Positions 17,623-26,439 of a stretch of DNA of 64,000 nt are shown in pieces. Position 1 is the first letter of the stretch. Each line of letters starts with the position of its first letter. Made by a program: the position numbers and the translations under genes. The stretch is from Cytophaga aurantiaca DSM 3654 (GTDB taxonomy: Bacteria; Bacteroidota; Bacteroidia; Cytophagales; Cytophagaceae), in contig NZ_KB903633.1 in NCBI RefSeq assembly GCF_000379725.1, positions 1 through 64,000 on the forward strand, given 5' to 3'. The notes under the pieces were generated by a model. The model was not told where the DNA came from and searched no databases. It worked only from the letters and a program-made list of their open reading frames with translations.

Positions 17623-18561
17623 TTAGCTGTAAGCGTTTTTAATTTTTTCTGAGATTTTGGCATGTGTTAATTGGTATGCCTGGTGCATCATATTCTTAAT
17701 TGCTTTAGGAGATGATATACCGTGTCCAATTATTACATTACCATTAACCCCTAGAATAGGACTGCCTCCAACTTCTTCATAATTAAACATATTAAAGAAA
17801 TTGTCATTAAATCCACGCTTAGAAACTAAATCATAAAACGTTTCACCCATCTTAAGAATGATATTGCCTGTATAACCATCACAAACAATGACATCTGCTT
17901 TACTGCAAAATAGATCTCTGCCTTCCATGTTTCCAACGAAGTTTACAGAATCAATTTGTTTGATCAGCTGATGTGCAGCCAATGTTAAAATCGTTCCTTT
18001 TTCTTCTTCTTCACCAAGATTCATAAGACCAACTTTCGGACTTTCAATGCCATAAATATACTTAGCATATAAAGAACCGATCACGGCAAATTGAGCAAGC
18101 ATCTCAGGCTTACAGTCAGCATTGGCACCTACATCCATGATAATAGCAAAACGTCCTGATTCTTGAGGCATAAAGCCAGCAATACCAGGACGAAGAATAC
18201 CTTCAATTGTTTTGATACTAAACATAGAGCCAACAAGCATAGCACCAGTATTTCCTGCACTACAAAAAGCATCAATTTCTTTTTGCTTCAGTAGTTGAAA
18301 ACCAATAGATATACTTGAGTTTGGCTTTTGCGAAAATGCCTTTGTAGGATGTTCGGCCATGGTTATAACCTCATCAGCATGAACAATTTGTATTCTGCTT
18401 TTGTTACCTTCAAGCTGAGACAAATGTTCACGGATTACCTGCTCCTTACCAATGAGAATAATTTCTGCATCGGAAGGGAGAGAGTCTGAGGCTAAGATGG
18501 CACCCTCAATGATAGCCTTGGGAGCAAAATCTCCTCCCATCGCATCTAGTGCTAATCTCAT
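17623..18561 (-). CDS. plsX: Phosphate acyltransferase PlsX
   Basis: A 312-residue peripheral membrane enzyme that converts acyl-ACP to acyl-phosphate for glycerolipid synthesis. Family motifs: [19 protein letters not shown] at the N-terminus, [40 protein letters not shown] and [13 protein letters not shown]. It starts four bases after the rpmF stop, as in the widespread rpmF-plsX-fabH order, which links ribosome and membrane synthesis. Confidence 0.96.
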   Translation of the reverse strand: MRLALDAMGGDFAPKAIIEGAILASDSLPSDAEIILIGKEQVIREHLSQLEGNKSRIQIVHADEVITMAEHPTKAFSQKPNSSISIGFQLLKQKEIDAFCSAGNTGAMLVGSMFSIKTIEGILRPGIAGFMPQESGRFAIIMDVGANADCKPEMLAQFAVIGSLYAKYIYGIESPKVGLMNLGEEEEKGTILTLAAHQLIKQIDSVNFVGNMEGRDLFCSKADVIVCDGYTGNIILKMGETFYDLVSKRGFNDNFFNMFNYEEVGGSPILGVNGNVIIGHGISSPKAIKNMMHQAYQLTHAKISEKIKNAYS

Positions 18562-18565
18562 CAGA

Positions 18566-18751
18566 TTATACTGCTACGGCTTTTTCAATAGCCAACTTAC
18601 CTCTATAGAAGCCACATTCAGGGCATACTATGTGAAGAAGCACGGGTGAATTACAATTAGAGCATTCAACAAATTGAGAAGCAACCGCTTTGTAGTGAGT
18701 TCTTCTCTTGTCTCTCCTTGTTTTGGAAATTTTGCGCTTAGGATGAGCCAT
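18566..18751 (-). CDS. rpmF: 50S ribosomal protein L32
   Basis: A 61-residue protein beginning [19 protein letters not shown], diagnostic of bL32. It contains a zinc-ribbon pattern of two Cys-x2-Cys pairs (CSNC and CPEC), so this is the Zn-binding form. It sits between the DUF177 gene and plsX, the usual context. Confidence 0.97.
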   Translation of the reverse strand: MAHPKRKISKTRRDKRRTHYKAVASQFVECSNCNSPVLLHIVCPECGFYRGKLAIEKAVAV

Positions 18752-18761
18752 TTTCTTATTA

Positions 18762-19328
18762 CTAGTTTAACTTACTTTTATCTTTTAAACTCTTCAATGC
18801 TAACCATCTAGGATCAATCAGATCTTCGGTAGGAGAGTCATTCTTTTCTTCACCTTCTGTATCAGTTGAATAAATTAATAATGTTTCTTCATCATTATCA
18901 ACTTCTTCTTCCTGAAAACGAGGATGAAGTTTTTTTATCGGTACTTCTAAATTAATAAACTCATAAACATACTGAGCAATATTAATTTTGATTGTTTCTC
19001 TTTTAATCCCTATGATTTCATCTGTTATTTCACCTTCTTCTTCTTCAGAAAACTGAAATATCAAAGGGTATGCAGAATCAATAGAATATTCAAACGGATC
19101 TAAACTTCGATCACATATAAGTTCAACATTTCCTTTTATCGAAATATTCATTTTTATATGTAATGGAGTCTTTTCTAAATCCACAATAACATCTAATAAC
19201 CCCTTCTGGATTATACTATCTTCAAACAGCGTAAAGAAAGATGATTCATCAAGCTTGAAATTATACGTATGAGGTACATGTTCTTTGATATGCACAATTT
19301 CAATATCAAATGCTCTTAACTTATTCAT
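18762..19328 (-). CDS. DUF177 (YceD-like) protein
   Basis: The roughly 188-residue protein has DUF177 features: a central conserved Cys within VELICDRSLDPFEYSI, an acidic middle (EEEEGEITDE), LEVPIKKLHPRF, and the C-terminal IDPRWLALKSLK typical of the family. YceD proteins are encoded next to rpmF in many phyla and have been linked to 23S rRNA maturation. I preferred the ATG at 19328 over an upstream GTG at 19337. A -7 element (CAAAGTTA on the plus strand, 19358-19365) lies just upstream, making this the first gene of the rpmF-plsX-fabH-accB-accC cluster. Confidence 0.9.
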   Translation of the reverse strand: MNKLRAFDIEIVHIKEHVPHTYNFKLDESSFFTLFEDSIIQKGLLDVIVDLEKTPLHIKMNISIKGNVELICDRSLDPFEYSIDSAYPLIFQFSEEEEGEITDEIIGIKRETIKINIAQYVYEFINLEVPIKKLHPRFQEEEVDNDEETLLIYSTDTEGEEKNDSPTEDLIDPRWLALKSLKDKSKLN

Positions 19329-19357
19329 CTCAATCACCCATTTAATAGGTTGGGGTG

Positions 19358-19365
19358 CAAAGTTA
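19358..19365 (-). promoter_or_regulatory. -7 promoter element for the DUF177-rpmF-plsX-fabH-acc cluster
   Basis: On the minus strand TAACTTTG matches TAnnTTTG and lies about 30 bases before the ATG at 19328. The -33 position is a T-rich run without a clear TTG. Confidence 0.5.
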
Positions 19366-19429
19366 TAATATTCTTATGACTTAAAAAAGGGTTATTCATT
19401 CATATTTCCCCTTAATTACTCATTTATCC

Positions 19430-20455
19430 TTACTTATTTACTAACAAGCTGTTTTTTACGAGGTCGCAAGCAAGATAAACAGCTGATCTGAATGATTCCT
19501 CAGCAACTAAATTCTTTCCTGCAAGATCGTACGCAGTACCATGATCCGGCGATGTGCGGATAAATGGCAACCCACCGGTAAAATTAACCCCTTCATCAAA
19601 ACAAAGGGCTTTAAACGGCGTTAAGCCCTGATCGTGATACATCGCTAAAACTCCATCAAACTTAGTATAGTGATGCTGCCCAAAGAAACCATCAGCCGGA
19701 AAAGGTCCGAATAATAACGTTCCTTTTTCTTTCGCTTCTTTGATAACAGGAGTGATCAAATTTTGCTCTTCCATACCCATCATACCGTTTTCACCTGCAT
19801 GTGGATTAAGGCCCAAAACTGCAATTTTAGGTTTCGAAATACCAAAATCTTTTTTCAGAGATTGATACAATAAATTGATTTTAGTTAATAATACTTCTCT
19901 TGTAAGGGAAGTAGCTATCTGAGCTACAGATATATGAGCGGTAGCTAAAGCAACTTTCATAGTTGGGCTTACCATAACCATCAAATTATCTTTAACTCCG
20001 CAACGCTCTGCTAAATATTCTGTATGTCCAGCAAATTTAAATCCTTCCTGCTGAATGTTTTTCTTATCAATAGGAGCTGTAACAATTGCCTGTAGTCCGC
20101 CAGCCAAAGCGTCGCTGACAGCTTTTTCAAGAGATAAAAATGCTGCTTTACCAGATTCTTTTGATGGCTGACCAGGTGTAACTTCAAAGTCATCCTCCCA
20201 ACATACAAGCAGATTGATCTTTTTAGATTGAACTTCCTGAATGGATCTAATGGAATGGAAATTTAATTCATCGTATGCACCTAATATTTTTTTATAACGG
20301 GCAAACAATTTATAATTACCATAAATTACTGGAATACAAACTTTTAATATTCTTGGATCGGAAAAAGTTTTAAGAATTAATTCAGGCCCGACGCCATTGA
20401 AATCACCTAAAGTAACCCCGATTACAGGTCTGTCAAAAACGTTTACTGGTGTCAT
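19430..20455 (-). CDS. pdxA: 4-hydroxythreonine-4-phosphate dehydrogenase
   Basis: A 341-residue NAD-dependent enzyme of the DXP-dependent pyridoxal-phosphate pathway. It shows IGVTLGDFNGVGPELILK near the start and the metal-binding histidines in FAGHTEYLAERC, ATAHISVAQI and AMYHDQGLTPFK, with the TSPDHGTAYD tail. I placed the start at the ATG at 20455. The longer TTG start (20488) would lie upstream of a consensus -7 element at 20476-20483 and is unlikely. It is separated by about 100 bases from the DUF177 promoter, so it is a distinct unit that may read into it. Confidence 0.95.
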   Translation of the reverse strand: MTPVNVFDRPVIGVTLGDFNGVGPELILKTFSDPRILKVCIPVIYGNYKLFARYKKILGAYDELNFHSIRSIQEVQSKKINLLVCWEDDFEVTPGQPSKESGKAAFLSLEKAVSDALAGGLQAIVTAPIDKKNIQQEGFKFAGHTEYLAERCGVKDNLMVMVSPTMKVALATAHISVAQIATSLTREVLLTKINLLYQSLKKDFGISKPKIAVLGLNPHAGENGMMGMEEQNLITPVIKEAKEKGTLLFGPFPADGFFGQHHYTKFDGVLAMYHDQGLTPFKALCFDEGVNFTGGLPFIRTSPDHGTAYDLAGKNLVAEESFRSAVYLACDLVKNSLLVNK

Positions 20456-20475
20456 ATAACCTACTTTATTCAATT

Positions 20476-20483
20476 CAAAGATA
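20476..20483 (-). promoter_or_regulatory. -7 promoter element for pdxA
   Basis: On the minus strand TATCTTTG matches TAnnTTTG, 21 bases before the ATG at 20455. It decides against the longer TTG-initiated reading frame. Confidence 0.55.
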
Positions 20484-20599
20484 ATCAAAAGATGTTAGCA
20501 AGCCCGAATAATAACTTAGAATATTCCATTCTTTGAAAATTTATATTGTTTATTTTTTAACAATTTGGTTACCTATTGCACACAAACTAGTATAAATCA

Positions 20600-20722
20600 A
20601 TAACTTTAAGTAGTTATTTAACAACTAACCATTTTAAAAATCTTCTTTAACAATTCTTGCTCGTCTTGATTAAAGTAGTAATGTTCCCCAAAAAGCCTCT
20701 TTCGCCGGAGGCTTTTTGCATT
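20600..20722 (+). ncRNA. Candidate small RNA ending at an orphan terminator
   Basis: The divergent pdxA-rsmA gap contains a strong terminator (AAAAGCCTC / GAGGCTTTTT, 20690-20718) that no annotated gene needs: pdxA runs away on the minus strand and rsmA starts downstream. A TAACTTTA near 20600-20608 could serve as a -7 element, giving a transcript of roughly 100 bases with an early GTTATTTAACAAC hairpin. I recognise no known RNA family. Confidence 0.35.
20690..20718. terminator. Orphan intrinsic terminator in the pdxA-rsmA gap
   Basis: AAAAAGCCTC and GAGGCTTTTT flank a short loop (TTTCGCCG), followed by more T in the plus direction. It stands alone between divergent genes. Confidence 0.75.
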
Positions 20723-20847
20723 TGTTTATAGTACAATATTTTTTTCTTTAAACTTTACTCAAGGTTAATACTCTTTGCTTCTTCAATGCATATGAATAGA
20801 TGAAACTAATTGTAACTTCGCATAAAATATTTACGGCAGAGATACAG

Positions 20848-21624
20848 ATGGAAAAGGTAAAAGCGAAGAAGCATTTAGGACAACATTTTTTAAATGATCA
20901 GCAAATCGCTAAAGATATTGTGGATGGCTTAACGCTGTATGGTGATTATAAAGAGGTTTTGGAAATTGGCCCTGGTATGGGTGTATTAACTCAATTTTTA
21001 TTACAAAATACAAACTATCATACACGAGTAGTCGATATAGATGGCGAATCCATTGAATATTTAAAAAAAGTTTTCCCTCTTAAAGATGCGGATGTTATAC
21101 ATGCTGATTTCTTAAAAGCGAATTTAAGCGAATGGTATCCCGATAAATTTGCCATCATAGGTAATTTCCCATATAACATTTCAACAGAAATTCTATTTAA
21201 GGTTCTAGATCACAGAGAGCAAATACCTGAAGTGGTTGGGATGTTTCAAAAGGAAGTAGCAGAACGTTTTGCTGCAAAGCATGGGAATAAAACTTATGGC
21301 ATTACAAGCGTATTGCTGCAGGCATATTATGATATTGAATACTTATTTACCGTACATGAAAATGTTTTTACACCTCCACCTAAAGTTAAATCGGGAGTAA
21401 TACGCTTGAAACGTAACAGCCGCGACACATTACCTTGCAACGAAAAAGATTTTTTCAAAGTAGTTAAAGCAGGTTTTGGAATGCGACGTAAGACATTAAG
21501 AAATGCGCTCAAAGCAATCAATGTGCACAACATTTCTATGGATTTACCTATCTTTGATAAAAGAGCGGAACAACTTTCTGTTGAAGACTTTTTTATGTTA
21601 ACCAACATGATGACTGGCAAATAA
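20848..21624 (+). CDS. rsmA: 16S rRNA dimethyladenosine methyltransferase RsmA
   Basis: A 258-residue SAM-dependent enzyme that dimethylates two adjacent adenosines in the 3' hairpin of 16S rRNA. It has the [12 protein letters not shown] signature at the N-terminus, SAM motif [14 protein letters not shown], the catalytic motif IV NFPYNIS and the C-terminal [13 protein letters not shown] chose the ATG at 20848, because the family normally begins a few residues before AKKxLGQHFL; an upstream start at 20800 would add 16 unconserved residues. mgtE follows four bases after the stop. Confidence 0.94.
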   Translation: MEKVKAKKHLGQHFLNDQQIAKDIVDGLTLYGDYKEVLEIGPGMGVLTQFLLQNTNYHTRVVDIDGESIEYLKKVFPLKDADVIHADFLKANLSEWYPDKFAIIGNFPYNISTEILFKVLDHREQIPEVVGMFQKEVAERFAAKHGNKTYGITSVLLQAYYDIEYLFTVHENVFTPPPKVKSGVIRLKRNSRDTLPCNEKDFFKVVKAGFGMRRKTLRNALKAINVHNISMDLPIFDKRAEQLSVEDFFMLTNMMTGK

Positions 21625-21628
21625 GATT

Positions 21629-22984
21629 ATGGCATTCGAACTAACAGAAGATTTAATAAACGAGCTTAAAGAATGCTTCAATAGTGACGACCAAAACAGT
21701 CGGATACTTGATTTGGTAGCTGAAATACCGGAGCAGGATTTGTCTGTTATTTTATATGAACTGGATACAGACGAGTCTGTGGCCTTGCTCGATATATTAA
21801 GCACTGAAAAAAGTGCGTTGGTTATTTCAGAACTTGATACAGATATTCGTTTAAAAATACTAAAGAATTATACGCCTGAAAAAATAGCAGGCTTTATTGA
21901 ATACATTGATTCGGATGATGCTGTAGATATTATCAATGAGCTCTCCATTAAAACAGGAGAGGAAGTAATTGCCTTTATTAAAAACCCTGAAAAGGCTGAT
22001 CACATCATTGATCTGTTGCATTATGATGAAGATTGTGCTGGTGGCTTAATGGCAAAAGAATTAATAAAAGCCAACCTAAACTGGACAATCGATCGTTGTA
22101 TTGAAGAGATCAGAGCGCAATCAAAAAATGTAGATAAAATCTTTTCAATTTACGTAGTAGATGATAACATGCGTTTGCTTGGTATTTTATCATTGAAAAA
22201 ATTACTTCTTGCTGATGAAAATTCACTCATAGCAGACATCTACGAACCTTCTATTGAAAGCATTGAATCATATAAGAGTGGTACTGAAGTTGCTGAATTG
22301 ATGCAGAAATACGATTTAGAAACAATACCTGTTGTAAATGTTCAAGGTAAATTATTAGGCCGGATCACAATTGATGACGTAATCGATTTAATTACGGAAC
22401 AAGCAGATCTTGAACGTCAGATGATGTCGGGTATTTCTAACGATGCAGAAGAGGATGACTCGGTTTGGCTGCTATCAAAAAGTAGATTACCATGGTTAAT
22501 TGTTGGTATGCTTGGAGGTATTTTAGGTGCCCAATTTATCGGTCTGTTTGAAAATGTGATTCACCAGGTAACCGCAATGGCCTTCTTTATCCCTTTAATC
22601 ACAGCTACCGGCGGCAATGTTGGTATTCAATCTTCATCTATGATTGTTCAATCTTTGGCCAGAGATTCTAGTTATGTCGGAATGGAATTTGATCGTTTTT
22701 TGAAAGGATTTGTTGTATCATTAATTAACGGATTAGCATTAGCCTCCTTAGTGTTTTTATTCAACTTTGTTTTAAAACAAGAAATTAATTTAGCCATTAC
22801 CGTTTCCATCGCACTCTTTTGTGTGGTTTTAGTATCATCGTTTATGGGTACAATTACACCACTCATTTTGTATAGATTTGGGGTAAATCCTGCCTTGGCT
22901 TCAGGTCCGTTTATTACTACTGCCAATGATCTTCTGGGCTTAGGGATTTATTTTTCTGTAGCACATTTACTATATACATTTTAA
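21629..22984 (+). CDS. mgtE: Magnesium transporter MgtE
   Basis: A 451-residue Mg2+ channel. The order is an N-terminal acidic helical domain (about 1-130), tandem CBS domains (about 135-260), then five membrane helices (about 285-451) with family residues ATGGNVGIQSSSMIVQSLA and the final ASGPFITTANDLLGLGIYF. The N and CBS domains sense cytoplasmic Mg2+ and gate the pore. It starts four bases after rsmA and is followed seven bases later by a dehydrogenase gene, one transcription unit. Confidence 0.95.
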   Translation: MAFELTEDLINELKECFNSDDQNSRILDLVAEIPEQDLSVILYELDTDESVALLDILSTEKSALVISELDTDIRLKILKNYTPEKIAGFIEYIDSDDAVDIINELSIKTGEEVIAFIKNPEKADHIIDLLHYDEDCAGGLMAKELIKANLNWTIDRCIEEIRAQSKNVDKIFSIYVVDDNMRLLGILSLKKLLLADENSLIADIYEPSIESIESYKSGTEVAELMQKYDLETIPVVNVQGKLLGRITIDDVIDLITEQADLERQMMSGISNDAEEDDSVWLLSKSRLPWLIVGMLGGILGAQFIGLFENVIHQVTAMAFFIPLITATGGNVGIQSSSMIVQSLARDSSYVGMEFDRFLKGFVVSLINGLALASLVFLFNFVLKQEINLAITVSIALFCVVLVSSFMGTITPLILYRFGVNPALASGPFITTANDLLGLGIYFSVAHLLYTF

Positions 22985-22990
22985 TTTTTT

Positions 22991-23962
22991 ATGCGAATGA
23001 GATGCTTAATTGTTGATGATATAGATCCTATTCTTTTTGAGTGGCTGAATAAAGCACAGATTCAATTTGACTATAAACCTGACTGGACAAAAGAACAGTG
23101 TATTGAAGCTCTTCCAAACTATGAAGGTTTAATTGTTAGGAGTAAATTTAATGTCGATAAAAAAATTATTGACACCTGCTCAATGCTTAAGTTTATTGGC
23201 AGAGCAGGAGCTGGCGTAGACAACATCGATAAAGATTATCTTCACGACAAAGGCATTGTTTTATTTCATGCATCAGAAGGAAATAAAGTTGCAGTAGGAG
23301 AACACACCCTTGGATTTATTTTATCTCTTTTGAATAACATTGTTCGGGCAAATACGGAAGTTAAGAACGGTATATGGAAAAGAGAAGAAAACCGTGGGCA
23401 TGAACTTGCTTCTATGACTGTAGGATTGATTGGCTATGGCAATATGGGAAAAGAAACTGCTAAACGTCTGGCTGCTTTTGGTTGCAAAGTAATTGTGTAT
23501 GATAAATACAGAAGAAACTATTCATGCAAAAATGCTGAACAAGTAAGTTTAGAAATCTTACAGGAAAAAGCAGATATTATTAGTTTACATATCCCCTTGA
23601 GTGACTTTTCAAATGGTTGGATCGATACAGATTTTTTTAATGCGGTTGCAAAACCATTTTGGTTAATAAATACATCCAGAGGAAAAATTGTAAAATTGAA
23701 GGATTTAAATAAGGCACTTTTATCAGGAAAAGTTAGAGGGGCAGCCTTGGATGTTCTTGAAAATGAAAAGTTATCCACGCTTTCAGATCAACAGCAAGCT
23801 GATTTCCAACTATTAGCTCAAAATCCAAATGTAATTCTTACACCACATATTGCAGGTTGGACTTTTGAGTCTTATACCAAAATAAGTAAGGTTTTGGGAG
23901 AGAAAATATATCAATGGTCTATAAACTATTTAAATAAGCCTATAAAACTTAATACTCCATAG
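22991..23962 (+). CDS. D-2-hydroxyacid dehydrogenase, phosphoglycerate dehydrogenase-like
   Basis: The 323-residue NAD-dependent enzyme has a Rossmann motif GLIGYGNMGKETAKRLAAFG (about 140-160), the catalytic Arg in INTSRGKIV, a conserved Glu after DVLENEKL and the catalytic His in LTPHIAGWT. It lacks the C-terminal ACT domain of long SerA forms. The first step of serine synthesis is plausible, but other 2-hydroxyacids are possible. It is third in the rsmA-mgtE unit. Its last bases precede a promoter and terminator that overlap in front of greA. Confidence 0.85.
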   Translation: MRMRCLIVDDIDPILFEWLNKAQIQFDYKPDWTKEQCIEALPNYEGLIVRSKFNVDKKIIDTCSMLKFIGRAGAGVDNIDKDYLHDKGIVLFHASEGNKVAVGEHTLGFILSLLNNIVRANTEVKNGIWKREENRGHELASMTVGLIGYGNMGKETAKRLAAFGCKVIVYDKYRRNYSCKNAEQVSLEILQEKADIISLHIPLSDFSNGWIDTDFFNAVAKPFWLINTSRGKIVKLKDLNKALLSGKVRGAALDVLENEKLSTLSDQQQADFQLLAQNPNVILTPHIAGWTFESYTKISKVLGEKIYQWSINYLNKPIKLNTP

Positions 23963-23963
23963 G

Positions 23964-23995
23964 GTTGAAGAATCGTAAAAGTATTCTTATCTTTG
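23964..23995 (+). promoter_or_regulatory. Promoter for greA
   Basis: GTTG at 23964-23967 and TATCTTTG at 23988-23995 are separated by 20 bases, an excellent Bacteroidota promoter. Transcription would begin near 24001, at the base of the hairpin that follows. Confidence 0.75.
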
Positions 23996-23997
23996 TT

Positions 23998-24028
23998 AAA
24001 ACGGTACGCACAGGTGCACCGTTTTTTT
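23998..24028 (+). terminator. Terminator hairpin at the very start of the greA leader
   Basis: AAAACGGT and ACCGTTTT form the stem (extended by inner GC pairs), followed by TTTTTTTA. It can end the rsmA-mgtE-dehydrogenase transcript. Because the greA promoter lies immediately upstream, it also sits at the 5' end of greA RNA and may act as an attenuator. Confidence 0.75.
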
Positions 24029-24059
24029 ATTTATATAGATATAAGAACGTACATTAATT

Positions 24060-24536
24060 ATGAGTAGTAAAATTTCATATTATACTCAAGAAGGACTAAA
24101 AAAATTAACTGATGAGTTGAGCTACCTTAAAACAAAAGGTCGTTCAAGTATTGCTGCACAAATTGCTGAAGCACGTGATAAAGGTGACTTAAGTGAGAAT
24201 GCAGAATATGATGCAGCTAAAGATGCTCAAGGTTTATTAGAACTTAAAATTTCGAAATTAGAAGAAATTGTATCTAATGCGCGTGTTATAGACGAAAGTA
24301 CAATCGACATTTCTAAAGCTTCTATTCTGACAAAAGTTAAAATAAAGAATAAAAAAACTGGTCACATAGTAGAATATCTACTTGTTTCAGAAGAGGAAGC
24401 AGATTTAAAAGCTGGTAAAATTTCTTTAAAATCACCTATCGGAAAAGCATTATTAGGCAGAGAAATAGGTGATCTGGTATTAGTTGATGTACCAGCTGGT
24501 AAAATTGAATTCGAAATCTTAGATATTGGCAGATAA
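24060..24536 (+). CDS. greA: Transcription elongation factor GreA
   Basis: A 158-residue factor that enters the RNA polymerase secondary channel and stimulates cleavage of backtracked RNA. The N-terminal coiled coil carries the acidic tip within DKGDLSENAEYDAAKDAQ (about 40-57). The C-terminal FKBP-like domain includes ISLKSPIGKALLGREIGD. Length is canonical. It has its own promoter with a terminator hairpin in the leader, and is followed five bases later by a HIT gene. Confidence 0.96.
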   Translation: MSSKISYYTQEGLKKLTDELSYLKTKGRSSIAAQIAEARDKGDLSENAEYDAAKDAQGLLELKISKLEEIVSNARVIDESTIDISKASILTKVKIKNKKTGHIVEYLLVSEEEADLKAGKISLKSPIGKALLGREIGDLVLVDVPAGKIEFEILDIGR

Positions 24537-24540
24537 GCTT

Positions 24541-24933
24541 ATGCCTAGCATCTTTACTAAAATAATCAATAAAGAAATTCCTGCACATATTATTGCAGAG
24601 AATGATTCTTTCATTGCATTCTTAGATGTATTTCCTTTGGCCTTAGGCCATGTACTTGTTGTTCCTAAAAAAGAAATTGATTACATTTTTTCAATTGAAG
24701 ATAATCTTCTTGCGGAAATGACAGTCTTTTCTAAAAAAGTAGCTCTAGCCATTGAACAGGCAATTCCCTGCAAGCGCGTAGGTGTTGCTGTTATAGGTTT
24801 AGAAGTACCGCATGCACATATTCATTTAATTCCATTACAAACTGTGCAGGATATTAATTTTACTCGGGAAAAATTAAAACCCGCTGCAGAAGAAATGGAA
24901 AAAGTTGCGGCCTCTATAAAAAAGTTTTTATAA
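24541..24933 (+). CDS. HIT-family nucleotide hydrolase/transferase
   Basis: The 130-residue histidine-triad protein has the motif HAHIHLIPL (H-x-H-x-H) near residue 98 and the opening SIFTKIINKEIPAHI with ALGHVLVVPKK, as in Hint-like proteins. Such enzymes hydrolyse nucleoside phosphoramidates or related nucleotides. I used the ATG at 24541, five bases after greA, rather than an overlapping TTG at 24526. It is the last gene before a bidirectional terminator. Confidence 0.92.
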   Translation: MPSIFTKIINKEIPAHIIAENDSFIAFLDVFPLALGHVLVVPKKEIDYIFSIEDNLLAEMTVFSKKVALAIEQAIPCKRVGVAVIGLEVPHAHIHLIPLQTVQDINFTREKLKPAAEEMEKVAASIKKFL

Positions 24934-24964
24934 AAAAGTCTCCCCGATCGGGGGAGACTTTTTA
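24931..24964. terminator. Bidirectional terminator between the HIT gene and the aminotransferase
   Basis: AAAAAGTCTCCCC and GGGGAGACTTTTT form a long GC-rich stem with A and T runs on both sides. It separates two convergent genes. Confidence 0.9.
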
Positions 24965-26137
24965 TTTACATGATGAAATGATTGAGCAGGCTTCGACTAT
25001 TTGTTCGTCTGTGATGATTAGTGGCGGAGCAATACGCATGGAGTTGTCACAAAATAAAAACCAATCTGTAAGCACTCCATTTTTTATCGCTTGATCAATT
25101 ATTTTTTTGAGTACCGGATACGATTCAAATTCTACAGCCATCATTAAACCGGCATTTCGAATTTCTTTAATACCTGGATGTTTCAGATGTTTTAAAAATA
25201 GGTTTGCCTTATGCTCAACGCTTTCAATTAAAGCGTCTTCTTTAATAATATCAATACATGCCAACGCAGCCGCACAGCTAACAGGATGTCCTCCAAAAGT
25301 AGTGATATGACCCAACACAGGATTATGACTCAGTGTATCCATTATTTTCTTTGACGAGATAAAGGCACCAATAGGCATACCACCTCCCATACCTTTAGCC
25401 GTAAGCAAAATATCAGGCTCTATTCCGTATTTTTCAAATGCCCAAAATGAACCTGTGCGACCAAACCCACATTGAATTTCATCCAGAATCAAAAGTGTTC
25501 CCGTATATGTACAGCGCTTTCGCAATGCTTTCATATAGTCCGTATCCGCAACCCTTACACCAGCTTCACCTTGAATGGTTTCAATAATAACTGCTGCTGT
25601 CTGCTCCGTAATCTGTACGAGGTCTTCAATTCGATTAAAATGAATATGCTTAATGCCTGGCAGCAATGGCCGAAATGATTGCTTAAAAAATTCATTTCCC
25701 ATAACACTTAACGCGCCATGCGATGAGCCATGATACGCATTCACACAAGAAATTATCTTTCTTCTGTTCGTATATCTTTTTGCAAGTTTCAGCGCTCCTT
25801 CAGTTGCCTCACTGCCTGAGTTGACAAGATATACTGCATCTAATTGCTTAGGAAGCGTGCTTGTTAGTTTGACTGCCAGTTCTACCTGAGGTGTCTGAAT
25901 AAATTCTCCATACACCATCAAATGCATGTACTTTGCTGCCTGATCTTGAACCGCTTGTACAACTTTGGGATGACAATGCCCGACGTTGCTAACACCTATG
26001 CCCGAAATCAGATCAAGGTATTTTGTATTATCCGCACCATACATATATACTCCAGAAGCCTGATTAATTTCAATTAATAAAGGAGTATCACTTGTCTGGG
26101 CGTTATGATTTAAAAATAATTGACGATTTGTAAGCAT
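24962..26137 (-). CDS. Class III PLP aminotransferase, acetylornithine/ornithine type
   Basis: The 391-residue PLP enzyme has the signature LLILDEIQCGFGRTGSFWAFE, the Schiff-base Lys in LLTAKGMGGGMPIG, and NSGSEATEGALKLA and GGHPVSCAAALAC. It belongs to the ArgD/RocD/GabT group. Nothing nearby (no arg or proline genes) fixes the substrate, so acetylornithine, ornithine or another omega-amino substrate are all possible. The ATG at 26137 was preferred over a TTG at 26161. A TAACTTGC resembling a -7 element lies within a few bases upstream of that ATG, implying a very short leader. Confidence 0.88.
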   Translation of the reverse strand: MLTNRQLFLNHNAQTSDTPLLIEINQASGVYMYGADNTKYLDLISGIGVSNVGHCHPKVVQAVQDQAAKYMHLMVYGEFIQTPQVELAVKLTSTLPKQLDAVYLVNSGSEATEGALKLAKRYTNRRKIISCVNAYHGSSHGALSVMGNEFFKQSFRPLLPGIKHIHFNRIEDLVQITEQTAAVIIETIQGEAGVRVADTDYMKALRKRCTYTGTLLILDEIQCGFGRTGSFWAFEKYGIEPDILLTAKGMGGGMPIGAFISSKKIMDTLSHNPVLGHITTFGGHPVSCAAALACIDIIKEDALIESVEHKANLFLKHLKHPGIKEIRNAGLMMAVEFESYPVLKKIIDQAIKNGVLTDWFLFCDNSMRIAPPLIITDEQIVEACSIISSCK

Positions 26138-26439
26138 AGTTACGCAAGTTACTAATTGCAATTGTGATTGAACTGCTTAATAGCCATCCAGAGCAATTGA
26201 GGGCATATAAAGCCTGAAAAATGCATGTTATGTAACAAATAGTATTTAATAATACATATCAATATTCATATTATTGAATTGTATAACATTGAATGCAATA
26301 ATTATATAAAACACTAATTTACAATACTATAATACCTTTTAATTAATTCATCATTTTACCTAAATTCATATTAAACTCTATAAAATTGTTAATATTATAT
26401 ATTATCTATATATATTACAATGTAATAAAGTTGTAATAT
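26138..26439. other. AT-rich intergenic region between divergent genes
   Basis: About 300 bases of very AT-rich DNA between the aminotransferase and the large type B secreted protein. I see no ORF, structured RNA, complete promoter or repeat that I can support. Confidence 0.5.

Noticed and set aside
20800-20847. Longer N-terminus for rsmA from the ATG at 20800
   Set aside because: The extra 16 residues are unconserved, and the family normally starts just before AKKxLGQHFL.
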